15,507 nt of DNA from Wolbachia sp. (GTDB lineage: Bacteria; Pseudomonadota; Alphaproteobacteria; Rickettsiales; Anaplasmataceae). The notes beneath the pieces are model-generated. The model was not told the origin of the DNA. It was given only the letters and a program-made list of their open reading frames with translations, and ran no database searches. The first letter of the stretch is position 1, and each line of letters starts with the position of its first letter. Made by a program: the position numbers and the translations under genes. The stretch is taken from contig JARBCG010000117.1 of NCBI GenBank assembly GCA_028803175.1, forward strand, positions 1 through 15,507, written 5' to 3'. Shown here one piece after another: positions 1 through 7,336 of the stretch.

Positions 1-49
1 CAGAGTTTCCTAAATTGCCTTAATAAGATAGATTAGTCTTTCTAAAACA
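1..49 (+). repeat. Left inverted repeat of the 453-bp element
   Basis: Bases 1-21 pair perfectly with 433-453. Beyond that the match has gaps, with solid blocks at 28-34 and 40-49, giving 42 of 49 matches. It may extend left of the window. Confidence 0.8.
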
Positions 50-56
50 GAGAGTT

Positions 57-242
57 TTGTTGTATTTGGTGCTACTATTACATTGGTTCTGTGAGAAAGC
101 AAAAATGACCGGAATTTCATACATCGATGTAACTTTGATCACAGTTTACCACCCAAACAGTATATCAAATAAAAAAGTATTCAAAGGACTTATAGGACTT
201 GGCAAAAGAGCAAAAGGCTGGTTCTTTCTATTATTTAGATAG
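57..242 (+). pseudogene. IS982-family transposase fragment
   Basis: This is a 61-codon open frame starting at a TTG. Residues from about 18 on (TGISYIDVTLITV, then NKKVFKGLIGLGKRAKGWFF) match the pattern around the first catalytic Asp of IS982-family DDE transposases, usually GISFIDST.L.VCHN followed by HKVFKG...GK...GWFFGFKLH. The Asp is kept (IDVT for IDST), but the sequence leaves the family pattern right after GWFF, where the usual FGFKLH and the later catalytic residues are missing. About 100 N-terminal and 150 C-terminal residues of the usual roughly 290 are absent, so this is dead. A similar fragment lies at the far end of the window (15427-15507). The family call rests on remembered motif patterns. 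Confidence 0.7.
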
Positions 243-404
243 TTTTTGATTATTTAAAAAATAAGTTTAAAATTTAATATTTTTGTCATAGATCACCAAT
301 TAATTTTTTAGTACACATTATATCTACCATCGTTTCATATTGTTTAAATGGTAAAAAGCCCAGAATCTCATCTGTCTGCTTTGTTGGTTAATCTATAGTT
401 GGCG

Positions 405-453
405 TGTTTTAGAACGATAAATCTATGCTACGAAGGCAATTTAGGAAACTCTG
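405..453 (-). repeat. Right inverted repeat of the 453-bp element
   Basis: This is the reverse complement of bases 1-49, with the outer 21 positions identical. The match stops abruptly at 404/50, which marks the inner end of the repeat. Confidence 0.8.
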
Positions 454-481
454 ATCCGTACAGATATTTTAGGTAAAATAG

Positions 482-517
482 ATCAAATACAACCAGCTGA
501 AGCTGGTGGTATTTGAT
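482..517. repeat. 16-bp-stem hairpin with CCAGC/GCTGG core
   Basis: Bases 482-497 pair with 502-517 around the loop TGAA, with one mismatch (A491 against G509 or a neighbouring position). There is no T-run after either arm, so it does not look like an intrinsic terminator. It sits at the end of a short plus-strand open tail (about 445-517, reading ...TDILGKIDQIQPAEAGGI and then two stops) that begins inside the right inverted repeat. It may therefore be the 3' end of a gene interrupted by the element, or a dispersed palindromic repeat. Confidence 0.6.
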
Positions 518-597
518 AACTTTATGAAAAACTGTATTCATGATATTTTAACTTCATTACTATACAATTAGTGTTTAATTAATTGTAGAAGTATTAT

Positions 598-850
598 ATG
601 GCAAGAGGGATTAATGTATCTAACTTGAATAGCGAAATTAATTTAGTTGAAGCTGTTCAAGGTTCAACATGTGAAGCACAACTTATAGTACCTAAAACTT
701 GGAAAAGATACAGATGAAGAAAATAGAGTATCTAAAACTGGGAAGAATTTAAAGTATCTAAAGGTCAAGCATAACCTACAACTTTTGAAGGTACAGAGAG
801 TATTTTACATGATCAAGTAGCTAGCCAAGATATATGGGTAATATAGAACT
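598..850 (+). pseudogene. Unrecognised decayed ORF
   Basis: ATG at 598 opens 39 codons (MARGINVSNLNSEINLVEAV... to ...KTWKRYR, stop at 715-717). Protein-like sequence then continues in other frames: one with DEENRVSKTGKNLK, then GQA, a stop, and PTTFEGTESILHDQVASQDIWVI ending near 850. This looks like one gene broken by frameshifts and stops. The motif GTA(C/T)CTAAA occurs at 688, 728 and 754, and the translations VPKTWK, VSKTGK and VSKG suggest short degenerate peptide repeats. An 8-bp-stem hairpin (563-570 with 580-587) lies just upstream of the ATG. I do not recognise the protein, and it may be non-coding. Confidence 0.35.
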
Positions 851-865
851 ATAAAAATCTAGAAA

Positions 866-898
866 TGAGAACTGAGATTACTTTAATTTCGGTTCTCA
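866..898. terminator. Hairpin between convergent pseudogene and pleD, probable bidirectional terminator
   Basis: Bases 866-880 pair with 884-898 around a 3-base loop. In plus-strand RNA all 15 positions pair (13 Watson-Crick and two G-U); in minus-strand RNA two positions become mismatches. Downstream on the minus strand the sequence is T-rich (TTTCTAGATTTTTA), which suits a terminator 28 bp after the pleD stop. On the plus strand there is no clear T-run. Its place between convergent genes fits a shared terminator. Confidence 0.55.
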
Positions 899-925
899 CT
901 CCTACAAAATCATTTCAAAAGAGAT

Positions 926-2282
926 TTAATTAGCAACTACTCTATTTCTACCACTATTTTTTGCTTCATATAAACACTGGTCAGCACGCTCTATAAATGA
1001 ATTGACATTATCAAGTTCAGAATATTGCATTTCTGCAATGCCAATGCTTACAGTTATTTTGTGTGTTGTATTTTTATCTAAAAGTCTAAAGAGTTTCGTA
1101 GCAACAACTTCACATATTCTCTCTGCCATAGTACATGCATCCTATATATTAGTATCTGGCATTACAACAACAAACTCTTTGCCACCAAATCTGGCCAATA
1201 AATCTGTTATCCTAATATTATCAGAAATTCTTTTTTGAATTTGCTTTAGAAGCTCATCTCCAGGATTACGTCCGAAGTCATCGTTTACCATCTTAAAATA
1301 ATCTATGTCTAGCATCATCAAAGATAACGTTCTCTCTTTTGCTATAGAGTCCTTAACAATGTTTTGTAAATGCTTATTAAAATACCTTCTGTTATAACAA
1401 TTAGTTAACGGGTCTTTTATAGACATTTCTGCATTATTAAATAAGTTCATTCTTAGAGCATCTTTATACCTCTTACGTTTTACTTGAGAATTTACTCTAG
1501 CGATTAACTCGTTTTCATCGAGTGGAATAACTAAATAACCATTTATCACTATTTCAAGTGCCTTTATTAAATTATTTTTATCATAATCTTCTGAAAGAAT
1601 AAGGATTGGTGTATAACGTGTTTCTACTTTATTACGAAATTGAGAACATAAACGCAAACCATCAGTTTTTGCAAATTGTACATCGGAAATAATCAAATCA
1701 TAATTATCTTTAGCACTAATATTTAGTGCTTACACTGGATCGCTCAATGTTTTAATTGTTTTAAAACGTTGTTGCAAAATATCGTATACTTGCTCCGCTT
1801 TAGAAACATCTTCATCTATAACAAGTATAGAAGCATCAAAAATCTGCTTAGCGCAATCCATTATGCTATTTTCCATTATTCCGCTAATTTCAGCATTGGT
1901 CTCACCTCTTAAGCGCAGCTCATCTATAACAATTTTTAAGCGTGTTAATGATCTTATCCTTTATTGGCTTAGTTAAAAAATCATCTGCACCAGCATTAAT
2001 TCCTTGCACTCTATCGTGTGTATCATGTAATGCAGTAACCATTACTATTGGAATATGGGTTGTAAAGGGGTTATTTTTTAATCTTTTACAGGCTTCAAAT
2101 CCATTTAACTTCGGCATCATAATATCAAGTAATATAATTTCATGCTGCTGCTTTTCTACCAGATCCATTGCCTCCTGGCCGTCATGTGCTGTTATAACTG
2201 TATAATACTCAGCTGTAAGTTTAGCTGTTAAAAGCTTAATATTGGATAATACATCATCTACTACTAGGATCTTTGCTTTCAT
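926..2282 (-). pseudogene. pleD: Response regulator / diguanylate cyclase PleD, disrupted
   Basis: PleD proteins are REC-REC-GGDEF regulators that make c-di-GMP when phosphorylated by PleC-type histidine kinases. The first REC domain (from ATG at 2282) is intact, with D9-D10, phospho-acceptor D53, T83 and K105. It then runs into a TGA at 1920-1922 because of a frameshift near 1935. The correct frame resumes with KIVIDELRLR and runs through the second receiver and the GGDEF domain. Two in-frame stops interrupt it: TAA at 1730-1732 in REC2, and TAG at 1142-1144 just after the active site. The C-terminus (...AKNSGRNRVVAN) ends where expected. The total span fits the usual length of about 455 residues. 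The active-site signature is GGKEF rather than GGDEF/GGEEF (K codon at 1178-1180), while the inhibitory-site RxxD (RITD) upstream is kept. The start overlaps the preceding TatB-like gene by 29 bp. Only a lone 120-residue REC1 protein could be made from the normal start. Confidence 0.92.
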
Positions 2283-2550
2283 TATCTTTGGATATGTTAT
2301 CTATATTGTAAGCAGGGTAAAGTTTACCATTTTTACCAACTATATAATTTACCTCTTCTGTATTACACTCTTTATACAAGTCTTCAATTCCGGCATCATT
2401 CAATAACTTTTTAGTTCTTGACTTGATAATGACAACGTATTTATATATAGCCTTGGTAAAATCAATAAATATAGGTACTTTATTCTTATCAAACACAATT
2501 ATGCTTACTAAAGCTACAACTAGGATCTCTAAAAAACCTATATTAAACAC
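2254..2550 (-). CDS. tatB: TatB-like Sec-independent translocase subunit
   Basis: This 98-residue protein has a single N-terminal membrane segment (about residues 4-20, MFNIGFLEILVVALVSIIVF). A short turn with a proline (DKNKVP) and a charged amphipathic helix (IYKYVVIIKSRTKKLL) follow, then a polar tail. This is the TatA/TatB layout. The opening MFxIGFxEIL with Glu8 fits TatB, which with TatC binds twin-arginine signal peptides at the inner membrane. The start is GTG (2548-2550), and it overlaps the end of the glutamate dehydrogenase gene by 8 bp. Its own end overlaps pleD by 29 bp, so translation is probably coupled. The sequence after residue 55 is divergent. No tatA or tatC lies in the window, which is not unusual where tat genes are scattered. 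A generic small membrane protein is the alternative. Confidence 0.7.
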   Translation of the reverse strand: MFNIGFLEILVVALVSIIVFDKNKVPIFIDFTKAIYKYVVIIKSRTKKLLNDAGIEDLYKECNTEEVNYIVGKNGKLYPAYNIDNISKDNESKDPSSR

Positions 2551-5500
2551 TTTCTTTATATAGTAAGGACTTTACTCTTCTGATTATAGATATTAACTTA
2601 CTTAAATCAAGTTTAGAAGTAATCATCTCATTCACGAAGCTGTTATAATGCTCTATGTGCTCTTTACCATTACAAGCCCATGTTTGGACTAGCTGTTTAT
2701 CACCGATGTTACCAGCAAATTTTATAACTTTGATAGTGAGATTGTGATGACAGTCACTTAAGTCATCCAATGAATCGCTAATTGAACTACGATCCCAATA
2801 AGAAGAGTTGCTTTTCATCTGAAGAGCAATTCCTTTAATAAGATCAAACCTTAACAGCGATTTTAATTCAAAATATATCTTACTAACAACAAGTACAGGT
2901 ACAGATGTTTGTTCAGAAATAGATATAATATCCAGTGAATAAGCAAGAATGCATAAGTTAGCAATTCTTTTAGCTAACTCTTCACTTATATTATGTTTTA
3001 ACAAAGAATCCAATTCATGATTATAGATATTCAATAAGTGTTCATCTAAAATGCCAGTTGAATTCTGATTTAAAGTTTCAATTGCATCACTAAACTTTAC
3101 TATTTCACTTAGTTCTACAAGACCAAATTTACTAAAATTTCTTACTAGCCAAAATGATACCCTGCCAATAAATTTTTGTACATTTCTTACTATTTCTAAG
3201 TATGAGTCAACATCTATTTTTCCATCTAATTTATCAATCTCGTCCCACAGAGTATTCAAATCATATAGGAGGTTTACAACAATATATATGTTAACTGCTT
3301 CGCTTACCTTAGCTCCGCCATTCTCAACCAAATTATTGATGAACACACATCCCATCCTATTGACTACATCATTAGCAATGCAAGTAGAAACAATTTCTCT
3401 ACGAAGTTGATGCTTTAATATGTAGCCTTTAAATTCATTAATCATTTTTTGGGGGAAGTAATTTAGTAAATAATCATAAGCTAAAAGGTCTTTTTCAGGC
3501 AAATCAGAATTTATAATCTTATTTTTTATACTTGTTCTCGCATAAGACATTAATACAGAAAGCTGAGGAGAGTTTAAACCTCTTGGTTCATCTAACATTC
3601 TTGCTATCTCCTCATCTGATGGAAGAAATTCTATACTTCGATTTAAAAGCCCAGATTTCTCAAGATTAAGAATTAATCTATGATGCTGTTCTAATCTATT
3701 TTTTGCCTGCATGCATTCAAGAAGCAATGCCTTTGTTTCAATTCTGTTATGATCCTCAAGCACTTTAAATGCAACTTCATCTACCATACTACTTAATATC
3801 TCATTTCTTTCCCCTAAAGAAAGACCTATTTCTTTCATAGCTGAAACAAATGCAATCTTAATATTCACTTCTAGATCGGAACATATAACTCCAGCTGAAT
3901 TGTCAACAAAATCTGCATTAATATATCCACCTTTATCAGCGTATTCTATTCTACCCAATTGTGTACATCCTAAATTTCCGCCCTCTATGAACATAGAAGC
4001 CTTGATATCCTTACCGTTTATCCTAAGCGCATCATTTGCTTTATCGCCAACCACGCCATGATTTTCACTTTCTGCTTTAATAAACGTACCAATTCCTCCA
4101 TTCCATATGAAGTCCGCCTCTGCTTTCAATAAATATTTTATTAAATTACTCGGAGGTAGCGTATCTTCTTTAATGTCGAAGCGTTTTTTCATCTCTTGAG
4201 AAATGTTTATAGACTTGCTACTACGCTCAAACACTCCCCCACCCTGAGAAATCAAACCTTCATTATAATCCATCCAAGTTGAAAACGGTAATTCAAAAAG
4301 ACGCTTACGCTCCTCGAAGCTTTTTTCCTGATCAGGATTTGGATCAACAAAAATATGTATATGATTAAATGCACCAATTAAACGTATATTCTTTGAAAGC
4401 AGCATACCATTCCCGAAGAGATCGCCAGCCATATCACCAATTCCAATAACACTAACATCTTGATAAATATCTTTATTCATTTTCAAAAAGTGCCTTTGTG
4501 CTGCAATCCAAGCACCCTTTGCTGTAATACCCATTTTCTTATGGTAATATCCAGCCGATCCACCAGATGCAAATGCATCACCAAGCCAAAAATTATATTC
4601 AACAGCTATTTGATTAGCATAATCAGAAAACGAAGCAGTTCCTTTATCCGCAGCAACTACAAGATACGGATCATCTTCATCATATCTAATTACATTACTA
4701 GGCGGCACTACTTCTCCACCAACCAAATTATCGGTAATATCCAGCATGCCTTTGATAAAGTTCTTATAGCATTCAATACCTTTTTCTCTTAAAATGTTTT
4801 TATCCTTATAAGCACACTTTATTACAAAGCCACCCTTTGCCCCAACAGGTACAATAACTGCATTTTTTGTCATCTGAGCTTTCATGAGCCCCAAAACTTC
4901 AGTGCGGAAATCTTCAGTTCTATCTGACCACCTTAAACCGCCACGTGCTAATTTTCCTCCTCTTAAATGTATTCCTTCAAAAAGATTTGAATATACATAC
5001 AGCTCACGATAAGGACGAGGTTCAGGTGAATCACTTATTTTACTTGAATCAAATTTTATAGAGAGGTAAGGCTTATCATCCTGATAATAATTAGTTCTCA
5101 AAATAGCCATTATTAAATTAAACATTGAGCGCAGAACGTAATCATGTGATACATTGCTAATTTCTTTTAGAAGTTCCTCAATTTTCTCTTTAAAAATGTT
5201 TGTTGTCTCTGTTCTATCAACATCTATATTAGGATTAAATCTTGAACGAAATAGCTGTATCAAATATTTTATGATTTTTGGATATTCTGAAATTACCTTC
5301 TGAATGTATTCTTGATTATAGCTAAATGACATCTGTTTTAAGTAAGCACTCAACGCTCTCACTAACAGAACTTCTTTCCATTTTAAGCCAGCTAAAATAA
5401 TTAAACTGTTAAAATAGTCATTTCTAATTTCTTTTCTAAATACTTTAGTAAGTGTTATTTCAAACTGCTCTTTCAGAGTGATATTATTTACTAGCTCATC

Positions 5501-7306
5501 AACCCGTAAAAGTATAAAATGATGTATCCAAATTCCACCGTTAATTTCTATATGGTAGCCATTATGAGACAGAATCTTAGCTCCTAAATTCTTTGTAATT
5601 TTCAATACTTTTGATAACTCAAGACCACCATTATTTAAAGTATATACTTTTAGCTGATAATGAAGATTATCGCGAGTAAGCCTTAAATCTACTTCGCTAG
5701 TACCTTTTTTCCTGACTATCTCCAATTTTTTCATATCGTAATACGCCTCGTGAGGTTCAAAATTTTCCTGATAACTGAGTGGAAATGCATTACAATAGCG
5801 GATGAATATATCTTCAACAGTGCTAAAAGTATTATATAAATTATCTATAAAACGATCTTCCCACTTTTCTGTAATATTTCTCAGTTTATTTTCTATACGT
5901 AAAACTTCACTATCCATAACCTCTGAATTGCCAGCTTTCAGTACAATATGTAGCTTCATTAAGTTATATTCATTGATAATATGATGATTATAAATCTCTG
6001 AACTCTCAGCGTTTACTTCATCCTTTAGTATATCACGTATTTTAAACATTAAACTGGCGCTAGCATAACGCATTGGAATCAATACTATACAGCTAACAAA
6101 GGCTCCTACACTTCTTAAAAACAACTTTACCCTTGGCTTAATTGCAAGAGACATAACCGAAATACAAATTTGAAATAACTTATCCTCATTAGATTGAAAT
6201 AACTCATCACAAGAGAACACTTGTAAAATAGAGATCAAGGCTTTATTGTTATGGCCTCCTATTACAAATCCGGCCCTTTTTTCCATTGTTTTAACTTTAT
6301 CTTTAATTATTGGAATGGTTCGAATATCTTGCACTTCAGCCACAGAAGTAAATAAACCAAAAAAACGTCTTTCCTTTGTTAATTCTCCTTGATTATCAAA
6401 CTCATTTATTTCTATACAATTCATATATGTACGGCGGTGAACTATCGAGATCAAATCTGACCTAAATATATATATAAGATCAAGGTCCACAGAAGGAATT
6501 AACGCATTTTGATATTCTTCACTTGCTCTCATCAAACCAAGATTTTCCTTGCTAACAGCAATGAATTTTCCATCCTGATTTGGAGTGTATTCTTGATAAC
6601 CTAAAAACACAAAATTGTTATTTTGTAACCAACTTAAAAAATCTTTAACTTGATCAGCAGTGCGTGAAGCTGGAATCTGGATCCCAACCTCTGCTACTTG
6701 GATGAAAGAACAAAGTTCATTTTTTGCTTCATCAAGCTTCTTGAGCATCAATGGCCAATCTTTAACGGAGCAATTTACTGCATTCAGTGTCTTTTGCAAA
6801 GATTCTTTTAGTGTATCAACAAAGTTATCACTTATACCTTTAATGATCACATATATAACTGATTCTTTTATACCACCATTTTCTTCCAAGGGATAAATCC
6901 CATTAATTAGGCCATTTTTTCTTTGAATATTAATTATGCTATTACTATAATAGCATATAGCTAAATTATGTGATTTAATATTAGCAATAACAGAGTCAAC
7001 CAGGAATGGAATATCATCATTTACTATCTTAAGCATAGTAAAATTTCCCTCTATTCCAGGTAAATCATTAACATTACATATCGTTAATTTGCTTTCATCT
7101 TTTTCCTTCTTAGAAATGAAACTATAAGAATCCTTAGCAATATATAGAAGGAATTTATCATTGATTTTTAGATCGCTATTATAAACAAAATTATAAAAAT
7201 ACTTAATAAACTCCTTAAACTTATCCTTTCCTTCCTGGTTTTCTTGGTCAACTAGCTTAAATAAAGACTCAGTAACTCTAGTGCTAATATTATAATCGAC
7301 ACACAT
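2543..7306 (-). CDS. gdhB: NAD-specific glutamate dehydrogenase, large (about 180 kDa) type
   Basis: This 1587-residue protein belongs to the large bacterial NAD-GDH family (PF05088), whose members are about 1600 residues. It oxidises glutamate to 2-oxoglutarate and ammonia with NAD+, feeding amino-acid carbon into the TCA cycle, an important route in intracellular bacteria with little sugar metabolism. The N-terminal half is the long regulatory region; ACT-like segments are expected there. The catalytic core starts near residue 785 with GGLRWSDR, followed by the substrate-site lysine segment VPVGAKGGFV (about 815-825), AADKGTASFSD (about 885) and the nucleotide-binding region GIGDMAGDLFGNGM (about 955). 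IEGGNLGCTQLGR (about 1110) and NSAGVICSDLEVNIKI (about 1140) follow. No stop or frameshift is seen across 4.7 kb. The ATG start is 30 bp downstream of the clpB stop with no terminator between, so it is probably co-transcribed with clpB. Gene names vary (gdhB, gdhZ, gdh2). Confidence 0.95.
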   Translation of the reverse strand: MCVDYNISTRVTESLFKLVDQENQEGKDKFKEFIKYFYNFVYNSDLKINDKFLLYIAKDSYSFISKKEKDESKLTICNVNDLPGIEGNFTMLKIVNDDIPFLVDSVIANIKSHNLAICYYSNSIINIQRKNGLINGIYPLEENGGIKESVIYVIIKGISDNFVDTLKESLQKTLNAVNCSVKDWPLMLKKLDEAKNELCSFIQVAEVGIQIPASRTADQVKDFLSWLQNNNFVFLGYQEYTPNQDGKFIAVSKENLGLMRASEEYQNALIPSVDLDLIYIFRSDLISIVHRRTYMNCIEINEFDNQGELTKERRFFGLFTSVAEVQDIRTIPIIKDKVKTMEKRAGFVIGGHNNKALISILQVFSCDELFQSNEDKLFQICISVMSLAIKPRVKLFLRSVGAFVSCIVLIPMRYASASLMFKIRDILKDEVNAESSEIYNHHIINEYNLMKLHIVLKAGNSEVMDSEVLRIENKLRNITEKWEDRFIDNLYNTFSTVEDIFIRYCNAFPLSYQENFEPHEAYYDMKKLEIVRKKGTSEVDLRLTRDNLHYQLKVYTLNNGGLELSKVLKITKNLGAKILSHNGYHIEINGGIWIHHFILLRVDELVNNITLKEQFEITLTKVFRKEIRNDYFNSLIILAGLKWKEVLLVRALSAYLKQMSFSYNQEYIQKVISEYPKIIKYLIQLFRSRFNPNIDVDRTETTNIFKEKIEELLKEISNVSHDYVLRSMFNLIMAILRTNYYQDDKPYLSIKFDSSKISDSPEPRPYRELYVYSNLFEGIHLRGGKLARGGLRWSDRTEDFRTEVLGLMKAQMTKNAVIVPVGAKGGFVIKCAYKDKNILREKGIECYKNFIKGMLDITDNLVGGEVVPPSNVIRYDEDDPYLVVAADKGTASFSDYANQIAVEYNFWLGDAFASGGSAGYYHKKMGITAKGAWIAAQRHFLKMNKDIYQDVSVIGIGDMAGDLFGNGMLLSKNIRLIGAFNHIHIFVDPNPDQEKSFEERKRLFELPFSTWMDYNEGLISQGGGVFERSSKSINISQEMKKRFDIKEDTLPPSNLIKYLLKAEADFIWNGGIGTFIKAESENHGVVGDKANDALRINGKDIKASMFIEGGNLGCTQLGRIEYADKGGYINADFVDNSAGVICSDLEVNIKIAFVSAMKEIGLSLGERNEILSSMVDEVAFKVLEDHNRIETKALLLECMQAKNRLEQHHRLILNLEKSGLLNRSIEFLPSDEEIARMLDEPRGLNSPQLSVLMSYARTSIKNKIINSDLPEKDLLAYDYLLNYFPQKMINEFKGYILKHQLRREIVSTCIANDVVNRMGCVFINNLVENGGAKVSEAVNIYIVVNLLYDLNTLWDEIDKLDGKIDVDSYLEIVRNVQKFIGRVSFWLVRNFSKFGLVELSEIVKFSDAIETLNQNSTGILDEHLLNIYNHELDSLLKHNISEELAKRIANLCILAYSLDIISISEQTSVPVLVVSKIYFELKSLLRFDLIKGIALQMKSNSSYWDRSSISDSLDDLSDCHHNLTIKVIKFAGNIGDKQLVQTWACNGKEHIEHYNSFVNEMITSKLDLSKLISIIRRVKSLLYKESV

Positions 7307-7336
7307 ATTTAAAATAAAGACCTACAACAAACAAAC

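Larger units (their letters stand above)
1..453. mobile_element. Internally deleted IS element bounded by inverted repeats, with IS982-type transposase fragment inside
   Basis: The first 21 bases are the exact reverse complement of 433-453. The inverted repeat continues imperfectly to 49 bp (1-49 against 405-453, 42 of 49 positions matching). Between the arms, 57-242 encodes a fragment of an IS982-family transposase on the plus strand; the rest (243-404) has no recognisable gene. On the minus strand there is a 31-codon open stretch ending near 288 that I do not recognise. At about 450 bp the unit is far shorter than a working IS982-family element (about 1 kb), so it cannot move by itself; it resembles a MITE or an internally deleted copy. 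The left arm starts at base 1, so the true outer end and any target-site duplication may lie outside the window. I cannot confirm that these inverted repeats belong to the same family as the transposase fragment. Confidence 0.65.

Noticed and set aside
243..404. Minus-strand 31-codon open stretch (KQTDEILGFLPFKQY…)
   Set aside because: It is too short, has no start, and I cannot assign it to any transposase or other family.
4460..4792. 110-codon plus-strand ORF inside the glutamate dehydrogenase gene
   Set aside because: It is antisense to the conserved catalytic core, with no recognisable motif.
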